64,000 nt of DNA from Casuarina equisetifolia (lineage: Eukaryota > Streptophyta > Magnoliopsida > Fagales > Casuarinaceae), in contig CM052354.1 of NCBI GenBank assembly GCA_028551475.1, forward strand, positions 14,221,258 to 14,285,257, written 5' to 3'. Each line of letters opens with the position of its first letter. The stretch's first letter is position 1. The position numbers were made by a program, and so were the translations under genes. A model generated the notes under the pieces. The model was not told the origin of the DNA. It worked only from the letters and a program-made list of their open reading frames with translations, and ran no database searches. Positions 35,290 to 46,606 of the stretch are shown here, piece after piece.

Positions 35290-36470
35290 GGACGACCACA
35301 TTCAGAAAATAATTAAGGAACTCCTAATTGATGCATTAGCTCAGCCAGCGTATAGACTGGATAAGGGAGTACTATGGTTCAAGAACAAAGTAGTGGTGGG
35401 CAATCAAGAACCCCTATGTGAGCAAATTGTGCGGCAACTTCATGACTTCAGTATTAGAGGCCACTCAGGGATCCGTGGAACCTTGAAAAGAGTGCAACAA
35501 CACTTCTACTAGCTGAACATGAGACAGATGATCGAGGCATGGGTGGCCAAGTGCGATGTGTGCTAGAGATACAAGTCAGAATGTGTGCTAACCCCAGGGC
35601 TACTGCAACTCTTACTAGTCCCTAACCAGGCTTGGCAAGACATATCCATGGACTTCGTGGAAGGATTACCCCCTAGCGAGGGGAAGAACACTATTTTGGT
35701 AGTCGTGGATTGGTTTACAAAATATAGCCACTTCATTGGAATGAGTCACCCATTCAGTGCAACACAAATGGCAAGGGTTTTCATTGACGGAGTAGCTAAG
35801 CTACATGGGCTGCCCAACACAATAGTGAGTGATCGAGACCCTATCTTTGTGAGCAAGTTTTGGGAGGAATTGTTCAAGATCCTATGGGTAAAGTTGTTAT
35901 GCAACACCTCTTATCATCCCCAAACGGATGGCCAAACTAAACAAGTTAATCAATGTTTGAAGCAATATTTGCACTATTTAAGCGGCGAGAGACCTCAAAG
36001 ATGGCACTCATGGTTACCATTAGTGGAGCGGTGGTATAACACAAACTACCACACTACCCTAGAGATGACCCCGTTTGAGGCCCATATGGGTATAAACCCT
36101 GACAACCACCTTACCATAACTTTGAGTGCACAAGAGACCACGAGGTGGATGACTTCTTTCATGAGAAAGCAGATAGGCTCAAGTTGATAAGGTCTCACTT
36201 GTTGAAAAGTCAGGCACGGATGTCCTTCCATGCGAACCATCACCGCGTGGAGTGGGAGTTCAAGTTAGGAGAGTCGGTATACCTCAAGGTCCAACCCTAC
36301 AGACAGTATTCCTTATCAAAAATGAAGGACCGCAAATTGGCCCCTAGATACTACGGACCTTACATGATCACGGAACAAATGGGCCAAGTGGCCTATAAGT
36401 TAGCACTACCATCGGAGGCTAGTATCCACCCAGTTTTTCATGTGTCACAACTTAAGCAAGCTATTGGATA
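35290..36470 (+). pseudogene. Chromovirus E integrase
   Basis: The HHCC zinc region at about 35435-35575 has RQLHDFSIRGHSGIRGTLKR, then KCDVC. The core from 35585 reads WQDISMDFVEGLPPSEGKNT, VVVDWFTKYSHFI, TIVSDRDPIFVSKFWEELF and TDGQTKQVNQCLKQYL. In that last motif the catalytic Glu is replaced by Lys. The C-terminal part at 36145-36471 ends SIHPVFHVSQLKQAIG and a stop. In the active family it joins cDNA to host DNA. Confidence 0.92.
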
Positions 36471-36480
36471 GCACTGCAAG

Positions 36481-36687
36481 TTGTACCTCGGGATTCCAAT
36501 GTTGGACGAAAAAGGGAAACTGTTGGTTGAGCTTGAGGCAGTGCTGGATCATCGCTTAGCGCATCGAGGGGATGAACCAAGAGTTGATTTGCTAATACAA
36601 TGGACGGGGCATCCAGAACATGAACCCACCTGGGAAGACATCGAGTATATCAAGAAACAATACCCAAACTTTGAATTTAACCTTTGA
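36481..36687 (+). pseudogene. Chromovirus E chromodomain
   Basis: Directly after the integrase stop, 68 codons read VELEAVLDHRLAHRGDEPRV, DLLIQWTGHPEHEPTWEDIE and YIKKQYPNFEF. This has the chromodomain pattern of a three-strand sheet (LLIQWTG..) and a C-terminal helix. It ends about 30 bases before the 3' LTR. In chromoviruses this domain targets insertion to particular chromatin. Confidence 0.9.
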
Positions 36688-36702
36688 AGACAAGGGGTAT
36701 TT

Positions 36703-36715
36703 AAAGGGGAAAGGA
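36703..36715 (+). other. Polypurine tract of chromovirus E
   Basis: AAAGGGGAAAGGA precedes the 3' LTR start TGTTAGG by one base. It is the plus-strand primer site. Confidence 0.88.
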
Positions 36716-36716
36716 T

Positions 36717-37055
36717 TGTTAGGACCAACTTGACCTTGGCACGTGGCAAGTAAAAGAGTATTTTGGGCAATGGAGAAGAGGAAGAGAAAGAGAACAAAAA
36801 GGAAAAGGAATGCAAAGAAACACGGCTATTGAGAAGTTTCGTTGACTTTCCTTTCATTGATTGTTCTTACTGCTTTACCTTATCGCTTTCCTTCGATTAT
36901 GTCTTTACTTGCTTTGTAGTTTGATGGTAGCATAGTCATAATCTAGTTTGTATGTTGCTGTAGATCTCTGTATTGAAACTTTGTATTCAGGGATTTATCC
37001 AAAATTAAGGGGAAACTCTACCCAAATTTCCTTAGATTCAATCTCCATCCTAACA
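36717..37055 (+). repeat. 3' LTR of chromovirus E
   Basis: It starts TGTTAGGACCAACTTGACC and ends ...CATCCTAACA, directly followed by the TTTCG duplication. It differs from the 5' LTR by scattered substitutions and a few short indels, so the insertion is not very recent. Confidence 0.93.
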
Positions 37056-38139
37056 TTTCGCAGTGGTTTCTGACGACAATGGCAAACGCCATTCGTGGAT
37101 GATTTCTAGTGAAACTAGGCCTTTTCCAACGGCTTTTTAGCAGATTTACATGTCCCATCGACATATCAGCATCCTGGGAAACTTTCTGGAGGTTTTCATG
37201 AAGATCAGTGGTGGCTCACTACGGCATGTGGAGGCAAGTGACCGGTGACTTGCCAGCGTGTGGTGCTAGCATGTGGCAGCTTATTTTCTCCTCATTTCTT
37301 TAGATAGAATCTTCTCCTCCCCCTAATGTGTAGATTTATGCAACTTATTTTGTGATTTGAAGACATTTTTTTATGACAACTTAATGTTTTTAATTTACAA
37401 AATGTGTTGTCTAATTTCCTACACTATTCTAGTTTATGTAAATATGTTGTTTTAGTTTAGTTTGTTAAAGCTACGATGTAACTTAATTATAATGTATGAA
37501 TGTTATGATTAATTATGTTTTGTGAGATATTTTATAAATTTGAAGTTACATGTTATTGATCTTAATGCATTTGGGTGATTAGCTACCACTTAGATGATTT
37601 GATTTGCATATTTGAGTTTGAACGATGATGATATGTAGTTACTTCATGTAATATGCAATCATAGATTAACATGGATAGAACTATACCATATGATTTGTAT
37701 GGCTTTAGGTGCAAACTAGAATATTTACATATCTTAATGCACTAAGTTCATTTAATTCATATGTAGACTCATAGTGAATTAATGAATTAAGTAGGTTCGC
37801 TTTACCTAGACATAGGATAGTGAATAAGTTAGGAAATTCCGCCATCACATGAGTAGAATTAATCTTGCAAGCATAAATGATCAACATTCGTACTAAGTAA
37901 TTAGGCAAAATCGAACGCTCTAGCATATTTTGTTTATCAAGTTTAGATTAAATTTAGTTCTTTAGTCCATGTCTAATCATTTTAGTTGATTAAATAAGCT
38001 CTAGAGTCTATTCGCCATTAGTAATTAGTTAGTTTAGTAAACATCAATCTCTATGGGATGATACTCATATTTATCATTATATTACTTATTTGACATGTAC
38101 ACTTGCATGTAAAATTTTATCGAATAGGAAGGAACAAGG

Positions 38140-40110
38140 AAAACTCCCCTAATTGTAGGCTACCAACATGGAGTTGTGATGAACATTTGATGACAGCTTT
38201 CCAATAAAAGATCAACAAAATGTTTGGGTTGCCTCCCAAGAAGCACTTTCTTTATAGTTTTCAGCCAAACTATCCTCCATATTATTGCTCAAGGAGGATG
38301 GAACTCCAACAATTTAGGAGATTGCTTGTGTTGCATGAAGGTTGAGCAATTTGCAATCAACATTATCATTTCATATACTTTCAGCTTCCTTTTGTTCTCT
38401 AGTATTTCCTTCAAAGATTCTACATGACTAGGTATTTGAAATGGAGCATATGCAAAAGGAATGTCAATGTACGGTTTTATAAATACATTAGTGAATTTCG
38501 AAAACTGCTTATCTAATTCATATTGCTGGGGTATCTAGGGAGATGAAGTTGGAGGCATAAAAGACTTAAGACTTTTTGGAACAAGGTTGCTCCTAGGTGC
38601 CTTCTCAAATTGTATGCTGACATCTTTATCATTATCTTTGAAACACTCCTTCTCAACATTAGCTTCTCCCATTTGCTTGCCATATGTTAAGGTTTTACCT
38701 CCATGATATCTTTAAGACTTTTATATATGTTGCTAGGCAAAGGACCCTCTTAACTCTTTGAGATCATATTGATCAACTGACACATATGCACCTCTAATTT
38801 TTTTATTGAAGCTTCTTAGTTTTGAAGGCTATTTGTTCATAATTCTAGCTTTAGTACTCTCTATAAAGTTTTGTGTGATGATGGCTAGGTCAATAACCAT
38901 ATGATCTTTTGGGCTTTTCTTTATATTGCTAGGCAAAAGACTCTCTTTTCTCTTTGAAATCATATTGACCAATTGACCTATATATACCTCCAAATTTCTA
39001 ATTAAAACTTCTTGATTTTGAAATCTTGCTTCAATCCTCTCCATAAATTTTTGTGTGTTGATGGCCAATTTGGTAACTATATCCTCCAAATTAAACTTTT
39101 CCCCTTCTCTTTGCTTGAATGTTAGTGGCAGTCTCATTTCATTCAAGTTACTCCATGAAACTTTTTTATGGTTGTCCTATCTCAAAGTGTATACATTGGA
39201 GTAAGGATCATTATGCAACTTGCTCAAAATCCCAACAAAATTAGCATATTCATTGTATTATGCATCAGAGTTACTTACTTTACATTCCATGCTCACATGT
39301 CCTCCACCTCACAATTCAAATTTTTTGCTCTGAATTCCCATAACTAGAATACTTAGGTTGTCCATCATCTCATTGAGCACTTCCAATTGTGCACACATTA
39401 TGGTGAAGATATATACTTTATGGTCTCCCCTTGCTTGATGCATTGGTAGCCTCTCAATAGACCATTGATAGCTATTGAATGTCATCTCCTCTAGAAAGTC
39501 ATATGCCTCTTCTAGTGTTTTGTTGTGCAAAGACCCTCTTGCAATTGCATCAATTATCAAATAGAGATTTGTACAAGACCCATCATAACAAATTTGTACC
39601 TATAACCATATTGATAATCCATGACATGGACATCTCCTTAAAAGTTCCTTGAATCTTTCCCAAGCTTTATACATTGATTCGTTATCCATCTATGCAAAAG
39701 TGATAATATATTTGTGCATTTTTGCTAATTTTGCAAAAGGGAAAAACTTACAAAGAAGCTTTTAAGCCAGATCATCCTATGTAGTAATTGAACTTGCAAG
39801 AAGAGAAGATAGCCAACTTTTTGCTCTATCCCTTAAGAAAATGGAAATAGTCTTAACTTAACAGTCTCATCTGTTACTCCATTATACTTGACCAAGTCAC
39901 AAATTTCAAGGAAGGCTTCAATGTGAGCATTTGGATCATTGTTTGGTAGCCCACTAAATTGCACGAACTTTTAAAGCACTTGGATAAGTGTTGGCTTGAT
40001 TTCAGAGTTGTTTGTCTAAATTTCAAGCCTTTTAATGCTTGATGTGGCATTCCAAAATGTTGGTGTAACATAGTCTTTTTGGAAGTCTACATGCACCATC
40101 ATTGTTCTCC
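38140..40110 (-). pseudogene. Athila-like gag of element F
   Basis: Broken minus-strand frames read in order. Near 40100: an N-terminal part with KDYVTPTFWNATSSIKRLEI. Near 39950: FSGLPNNDPNAHIEAFLEIC and RAKSWLSSLLASS. Near 39690: KAWERFKELLRRCPCHGL. At 39309-39560: MIIDAIARGSLHNKTLEEAY, DFLEEMTFNSYQWSIERL and LEVLNEMMDN. At 38829-39146: MNEMRLPLTFKQREGEKFNL and ARFQNQEVLIRNLEVYIGQL. A tail near 38300-38520 resembles the gag-protease linker (DKQFSKF, FAYA, ENKRKLKVYEM). This is the retrotransposon gag of the Athila type. Roughly ten stops or shifts break it. Confidence 0.85.
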
Positions 40111-40241
40111 ATTTTTGTTGTTTAACAACAAAATTTTTTTTCCGCAAGAAGACAACAAAAAATAAAATAAGGGCAATAAAAGCTAGATTAAACTTAGAAG
40201 CTATTCAATATTAATATTAATTAGCAATAAAACAACCAATC

Positions 40242-40257
40242 CTTGGCAACAACACCA
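40242..40257 (-). other. Primer binding site of element F
   Basis: The minus strand reads TGGTGTTGTTGCCAAG just inside the LTR. This is a decayed form of the tRNA-Asp-type site used by Athila and Tat elements, with several C-to-T changes. Confidence 0.7.
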
Positions 40258-40263
40258 AAAACC

Positions 40264-40479
40264 TATTCAGTGAAATTCTACATGCAAGTGTACATGTCAA
40301 ACAAGTAATATAATGATAAGTATAGATATCATCCCACAGAGACTAGTACTTACTAAACTAACTAATTACTAATGGTAAACAATTTCTAAAGTTTATCTAG
40401 CAAATCAAAGAGGTAAAACATGAATTTACTAATTAAATTTGACCTAAACTTAATTAACAAAACATGTTAGACATCCAAT
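40264..40479 (-). repeat. 5' LTR remnant of element F (LTR-X copy 4)
   Basis: It starts 'tattcagtgaaattctacat' and matches the other LTR-X copies to 'catgttag.catccaat'. At about 40479 the match stops abruptly and LINE-type sequence takes over. About 1.5 kb of the LTR is therefore missing. Confidence 0.82.
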
Positions 40480-40649
40480 AGATCACTTAAAAATGCCAAT
40501 TATCATAGCCAATTACACTATGATGATCATGGGTCAATTTTCTAACTTCACTAATGATAAAGAAACTACAGGCTACTTCTTTGTCCTTTATGAAATTAAT
40601 TACTACCAAATCTTAATGCAAAAGCGAGTGATTGATTTGTAAAAGACCA

Positions 40650-43399
40650 AGGTCTAAGTGAAAAATTTTAAAAATAAAATAAAAAATAAAATGAGATTCT
40701 TATATTCAAGGGGGCCTATAATGATCAAGACCTAGTTGATCTTCCCTATAAATTTTCCTACAATTGCTTAAGGGCGAACCTAATGTTATCATAATTTATA
40801 GGCCTATAACTAAATGACCAAAGTTTGCTAATCCATCTACTAGAAAATTTTCCTCCCAAAAGACATGTGAGATCTTAACATGAGATGATAGAAATCCAAG
40901 CTTTGTCTAATTTCATATTGTAAATTCTATTAAGTAAAAAAAAACCCTTTTAATGTTCTAAATTATAAAGTGAGAATCAATCTTAATCTTTAAAAAATAA
41001 TTTCTTTTTGATAACATATTTTGGAACCATGTAGTAAAGCAATAACTTTTACTCTAACACTATTACCTTATCCTACATTGACAACATAAGTGATGATGAC
41101 TATTCCTCTCTAATCATGCACCATTACTCTTCCCACACATGCTCCACCAATACATGATCCATCTGTGTTCAACTTGAAAGAACCTTCAGAAGGGCACAAC
41201 TAGGTACTGTACAACCTTTGCAAACAAACAACATTGTAATGGGAACATTTATGGGTTGAAGTCTCATGCAATCTTTCATAAAAAGAAAAGAGTTACCTGG
41301 GGAGGAATCCATTAAAGGATGTGTTTGAATGAGTACTTCCCCAATCAACACTAGTAAGAAAGAGCCTTTATCTGAGTTTGTGATAACTCTATTTTTATAA
41401 AGTTATTTTAGCTATTTTTAGGCAATAAATAATGTAATGTTTATGAGAAAATATTTGAATTTCTCTTTATTTACTTGAATTTGCCTTGTTTTTGTAGCAT
41501 AAGGAGGCATGGAGAAAAAGGATAAGTATGGAGAACCTGATGCTTATTATATGACAAAATATGGTCAAAATATCAAAATCAAGAAAATCAAGATGGGCTT
41601 GGACTTTAGATTTTTCATTGTTGTTGGGTTTTCTAAATAATTAGAAAACCTAGTCATGTTAGGAGTTCAAATTCCCAATTGATATAAGAGCTCAAAACCC
41701 AATTGCCTTGGGTCTCCAAAACCCACTTTTACTAGGACAAGAGATAGGTTTAAACCTAAATCCTATTTAAGAGAAGAGAAAAGGCAAAAGAAAGGAGGAG
41801 GAAATTGAGCACAACTCAAGGTTTTCTTGAAGAGAAGATAAAAAGGGTGAGAGACTTCTTATTATTGAATTCAAGATGCCTTCTTTATTTCCTATTAGTG
41901 TTCTTCCTCATTATTTCATTATGATTTAGTTTACTTTTGTTACAGCTACAATGTAACTTAATTATGATGATATAAATCCTATAATTATTATATTTTGCAA
42001 GATATTTTATTTATGTGAAGTTTCATATTACTGTGTTTAATGCTTTTAAATGATTAGCTACCACTTAAATGATATGATTTGCATATTTAAGACCAACAGG
42101 AGATGATATGCAATTGCTTTTTGTAATATGTAACCATAAATTAAATATGGATAGACATATATCATATTGTTTGTGTGGCTTTCGGTGTAAACTGGGAATG
42201 TTTATAAATCCTAATGCATTTGGTTTATTTCAATTCACATATAAAGATATAGTGAATTAATGACTAAGTAGGTTTGCTATACCTAGATATAGGATAGTAA
42301 ATAAATTAGGAAGTTCCACCATCACATAGATATTATCCCTCTTGCAAGCATAAATAATCAATATTAATACCTAGTAATTATAGAAATTATATGCTCTAAC
42401 ATATTTTGTGTATTTAGTTTTCTTAAATTTAGTTAGTTAATCTATCAACTATCATTTAGATTTATTAGATAAATTCTAGGAGTTATTCACCATTAGTAAT
42501 TAATTAGTCTAGTAATCATTAATCTTTGTGGGACAATATTTTTCTTATCATTATATTACTTGTTTGATATGTTCACTTGCATTTAGAATTTCATTGAACA
42601 GTCAACTACATCATTCTTGGCCAATTAGATATGCCACAAAATGATGCAACCAACCAAGGTCATCAACATTCCTCCTTGTGTAGAAATACATACTTCTTGA
42701 AACCAATCCTCTATCATATGCAAACTTGTATATCTTTGCACTAAAATTTGTAATAGATTACATAAATGATTCCATATACCAATGGCCAACTCCTTTTGAT
42801 AGAAAAGGTGATCAATAGTCTTGCATTGGGATGAGGAACAACAATAACATCAAGAAGCAAGTGAAAAGCGTCGCTTCAGAACTTTGTTATCTATAAGGAA
42901 TTTGTTGCACATCACCTCCATATAATGAAACCAATTTTGGGTAGTAAATGCTTGCTCCACCAAAATTATTCCAACTCTTCTTCTCACCATGTGACCTTTG
43001 ATGTTCATACACCCCTACCATTGTAAATGCAACATTTGGATTTGACTCAAAGGCTAATCAGAATCACTAGTGAAAATAATTCTATTAACTTGCTCTTACT
43101 ATGCTTAAGACAAGTTGGACTCTAGCAATTCTCTATACTCCATAGTATCACATATACTTTATGGCCATCCTCACAAGAAGGCTGCCACGAAATCTCATTT
43201 TGCCATTTGTTTGCTTCATTACACACCATCCACTTACTATGCTACAAAACAAAAGGAATATGAGTACTAATAATGCCCTAACAATGTGACGCAAGGGTAT
43301 TTCTCAGTTGATGACAAACTTCCACTAGATTGCCATACTTTCTTTTCATGATTCTTCCTTAACAAAATTTCAAGTCATCTTCACTTGTAAACTCTCCAT
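40650..43399 (-). mobile_element. LINE fragment: zinc-binding and RNase H domains
   Basis: On the minus strand the C-terminal half of a plant LINE ORF2 is visible in broken frames. At 42610-43000 the zinc-binding RT-associated domain reads EVMCNKFLIDNKVLKRRFSL, then CYCCSSSQCKTIDHLFYQKE and LAIGIWNHL. The RNase H domain, 40700-41190, reads PSEGSFKLNTDGSCIGGACV and later ENFLVDGLANFGHLV. An LTR (41381-42600) splits the two. The polymerase core is absent: to the right the element stops at the Copia compound (43400). Stops such as CGA-to-TGA occur. The family is L1-like; no target duplication could be found. Confidence 0.8.
41381..42600 (+). repeat. LTR-X-related solo LTR (copy 5) inside the LINE
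   Basis: It starts TGATAACTCTATTTTTATAA and ends ...'tagaatttcattgaaca', the same ends as LTR-X. The last 750 bp (41860-42600) align with the other copies, for example 'gatgatatgcaattgctt' and 'ataggatagtaaataa'. The first 450 bp are different and the total is 1.22 kb, so it is a variant subfamily. The flanks gtttg and gtcaa do not form a target duplication. Confidence 0.78.
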
Positions 43400-44977
43400 T
43401 GTAGGGTTTTATGGCTATCCAAGAAGAGGGGGTTGAATTGGATATTTAGAAGCTTAACTAATTTAGATATTTTCCTTTTTGGTTTCTATATAGCAATCAT
43501 AACAAGATAAAATATCACAATGATACTAAAGCATAAAAGAATAAATTAGATCAAAAAAATTCACAATCAAGAATTTCACGATGGTTTGGCACTTTTCACC
43601 TACTTCCACCCTCTTCCCCTTCAACTTAAACTGAGTTGAAATCTGCTTTACTTCAAACAAGGAGAGCACCTCTCCTTCACCTTGCTACTCCTTAAAAGGA
43701 GTTATATAGCTCACAGTTACCAAGTTAGGTTTACAAAAAAATTAATACATCAAGCTCATTCCTCAAATATATGATATGAGTGAGGATTTAAGCTTATCAG
43801 AGAGCTAATCGAATGTATATAGAGTCAATTCAAGCTTTAATCTTGAAAGCCCCAATTTCACAAATCTAGGGTTACGGATTTACAATAATCTTTATGTGCA
43901 AATAATGTTATAAGTAATCTAGCACATACAAAGATCAATCTATCAAATGATATTCACAAGATAACAAGTTTAAGGAATATCACCAAAGATTTCCTTTTCC
44001 TTCAAATGTTACCGAACACGGCAGCAAGAGAAAATCAATGAGGGCTTTTTATTTCTTTGATCAAACCAGTAAGAATATATCTCAGCAAGCCTAAATAGTT
44101 CATATGAAGTACCCTTTTATAGCAAATACTCAAACGTTAAACATATTAGGGTTTCAGTTCAAACCTTTTCAAAATCCATCTGTTGAGATTTAATGGATAC
44201 GACGTTGTATTGCTGCAGATGGTGATTTTCTAGTAAGATAGCCATTCTGACACTTAGTCGTCTCACCATTCTTCTTGTTGGAGCCAACATCGTAGGAGAG
44301 AGATTGAGAGGAAGAGGATAGCTCTAGGTCGAGATATACGGCTAGGGCTTCAGGCATTTGATCATAGGAGCTTAGGCTCTTATCTGCTCGAGACACTGCC
44401 ATTTTGGATAAGTGAATTGCATTAGGCTTCAAGCTTCGCGAGCTGAACTCTCTTCATGGGCTGAACTCTTTTTATGGGCCGAACTCTCTTCTCGAGCTAA
44501 CTTCTCTTTTAATAGCTAGGCTTCAACCTTCATGGGCTCAACTCTCTTCACAGGCCATGTATATAAATAAGTTTCATATACCCATATATATAGACATATG
44601 ATCAGTCCAACAAATATGCATACTCCACTATCATAAGCTTTTGCTCTTCAAATACACCTATAAGCATACCAATTCTAAGTATCAAAATTCTTTTAACATA
44701 ACCAATAATATGAATTAATCCATTAATTAAGATATTCATAGAGTAAATCAAATTGGCTTCATATTTGATGTTTGATAATAAAATGTAGGAACCCGGTTAC
44801 TTTATAATATCATTAATTGATATTATAATTTGCACACCTTTTACTTCCTTTGAATTTTAATATGTGCACTCACAATTTCATATATTCTATCATACATGCA
44901 AATATAATTTTATATTTGACATATATTCAAATAAAAATTTTTCTCAATCAAAACATACAAGCACATGATTTTCAACA
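43400..44977 (-). repeat. SIRE-like Copia LTR, inverted arm
   Basis: It starts 'tgtagggttttatggctatc' and ends 'gcacatgattttcaaca', the exact reverse of the LTR at 45003-46543. It is 1.58 kb long. There is no primer site at its left and no polypurine tract at its right, so it behaves as a solo LTR. The flanks tccat and taaac do not match. A frame at 44190-44432 (minus) lies within the LTR and is not called as a gene. Confidence 0.88.
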
Positions 44978-45002
44978 TAAACTAACATGACCAAGTTTCC
45001 TA
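44978..45002. other. 25-bp spacer between inverted LTRs
   Basis: TAAACTAACATGACCAAGTT plus TCCTA separates two 1.5-kb LTRs in head-to-head orientation. It would be the loop of a very long hairpin. Its origin is not recognised. Confidence 0.8.
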
Positions 45003-46543
45003 TGTTGAAAATCATGTGCTTGTATGTTTTGATTAAGAAAAATTTTTATTTGAATATATGTCAAATATAAAATTATATTTGCATGTATGATAGAATGTAT
45101 GAAATTGTAAGTGCACATATTAAAACTCAAAGGAAGTAAAAGGTGTGCAAATTATAATATCAATTAATAATATTATAAAGTAGTCGGGTTCCTACATTTT
45201 ATTATCAAACATCAAATATAAAGCCAATTTGATTTACTCTACGAATATCTTAATTAATAGATTAATTCATATTATTGGTTATGTTAAAAGAATTTTGATA
45301 CTTGGAATTGGTATGTTTATACCTGTATTTGAAGAGTAAAAGCTTATGATAGTGGAGTATACATATTTGTTAGACCAATCGTATATCTATATATATGGGT
45401 ACATGAAACTTATTTATATGCATGGCCTGTGAAGAGAGTTGAGCCTGTGAAGGTTGAAGCCTAGCTATTAAAAGAGAAGTCAACTCGTGAAGAAAGTTCA
45501 ACCCGTGAAGCTTAAAGCCCAGCGCAATTCACTTATCCAATATGGCAGCGTCTTGAGTAGATAAAAGCCTAAGCTCTTATGATTGAACGCCTGAAGCCCT
45601 AGCCACATATCTCAACCTAGAGCTATCCTCCTCCTTTCGATCTCTCTCCTATGACGCCGGCTCCAACGAGAAGAATGGTGAGGCGACTGAGTGTTAGAAC
45701 GGCTATCTTGCTGGAAAATCACCATCTGCAGTAGTACAACTTCGTATCCATCAAATCTCAATGGATGGATTTTGAAAAGTTTTAAACCGAAACCCTAATA
45801 TGTTCAACGTTTGAGTATTTGCTATAAAAGGGTGCTTTGGATGAACTATTTAGGCTTGCTGAGATATATTCTTACTGATTTGGTCAAAAAGATGAAAAGC
45901 CCTCATTGATTTGCTCTTGCTACCTTGTTCAATAACATTTGAAGGAAAAGGAAATCTTCGGTGATATTCCCTAAACTTGTTATCTTGTGAATATCATTTG
46001 ATAGATTGATCTTTGTATGTGCTAGATTACTTATAACATTATTTGCACATAAAGATTATTGTAAATCCAAAACCTTAGATTTGTGAAATTAGGGCTTTCG
46101 AGATTAAAGCTTGAATTGACTCTGTATACATTTGATTAGCTCTCTGGTAAGCTTAAATCCTCACTCATATCATATATTTGAGGAATGAGCTTGATGTATT
46201 AAGGTTTTTGTAAACCTAACTTTGTAACCATGAGTTGTATAACTCCTTTTGAGGAGTTGTAGGGTGAAGGAGAGGTGCTCTCCTTGTTTGAAGTAAATCA
46301 GATTTCAACTCAGTTTGAGTTGAAGGAGAAGAGGGTGGAAGTAGGTGAAAAGTGCCGAACCACCATGAAATTCTTAATTGTGAATTTTTTGATATGATTT
46401 ATTCTTTTATGCTTTAGTATCATTGTGATATTTTATCTTGTTATAATTGCTATAAAGAAATCAAAAAGGAAAATATCTAAATTAGTTAAGCTTCTAAATA
46501 TCCAATTCAACCCCCCTTTCTTGGATAGCCATAAAACCCTACA
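45003..46543 (+). repeat. 5' LTR of Copia A
   Basis: It starts TGTTGAAAATCATGTGCTTG and ends ...CATAAAACCCTACA. Near 46270-46370 it has the GAAGTAGGTGAAAAGTGCC / GAACCACC block seen in SIRE-like LTRs. It is very similar to the inverted LTR at 43400-44977 and to 52177-53729. Confidence 0.9.
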
Positions 46544-46544
46544 A

Positions 46545-46564
46545 TTGGCATCTAGAGCCAGGTT
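46545..46564 (+). other. Primer binding site of Copia A
   Basis: TTGGCATCTAGAGCCAGGTT follows the LTR end by one base. It is a variant of the tRNA-iMet site TTGGTATCAGAGC. The sister element B has TTGGCATCAAGAGC at the equivalent place. Confidence 0.85.
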
Positions 46565-46606
46565 CTTTGATTTAAAGGCTTAATATCCTAAAATAGATCC
46601 ATTTAC

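Larger units (their letters stand above)
30417..37055 (+). mobile_element. Gypsy chromovirus E, complete, nested
   Basis: A 6.6-kb element with LTRs of 333 and 339 bp and a perfect target duplication TTTCG at 30412-30416 and 37056-37060. Order: primer site, long C-rich leader, gag, protease, RT, RNase H, integrase, chromodomain, polypurine tract. Stops are scattered through it. Catalytic residues are altered in the zinc knuckle, protease, RT and integrase (see separate entries), so it is dead. The short LTRs and chromodomain recall the Reina-type chromoviruses; the clade is an inference. It is the youngest layer of the three-level nest. Confidence 0.94.
29759..38126 (+). repeat. Solo LTR-X copy 3, split by a chromovirus
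   Basis: The LTR starts TGATAACTCTATTTTATATA at 29759 and runs to 30416. It resumes at 37061 and ends ...'aaaattttatcgaata' at 38126. Removing the inserted element leaves about 1.72 kb, the same length as copy 1. The 5-bp duplication GGAAG at 29754-29758 and 38127-38131 marks it as an insertion into element F. It is in the opposite orientation to element F. No primer site or polypurine tract adjoins it, so it is a solo LTR. Confidence 0.88.
26320..40479 (-). mobile_element. Athila-like element F with gag only, nested insertions
   Basis: On the minus strand an LTR remnant (40264-40479) is followed by a tRNA-Asp-type primer site, an Athila-like gag (40110-38140), non-coding DNA (29753-27930) and a second LTR (27929-26320). 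The internal part is interrupted at 29754/38131 by a solo LTR that itself contains a chromovirus. With these removed, gag passes straight into non-coding DNA with 'cccccaaacttgaatg' and 'gcttgtcctt' words and no protease core, RT or integrase. This is the layout of gag-only non-autonomous elements. That pol was lost before the nested insertion is inferred from the clean GGAAG duplication at the interruption. Confidence 0.78.

Noticed and set aside
41376-42605. Target duplication for the LTR in the LINE
   Set aside because: The flanks gtttg and gtcaa differ at three of five positions.
44190-44432. 80-codon minus-strand frame
   Set aside because: It lies wholly within a Copia LTR; the sister LTRs do not keep it open.
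43395-44982. Target duplication for the left inverted Copia LTR
   Set aside because: The flanking pentamers tccat and taaac do not match, and shifting the borders by a few bases does not help.
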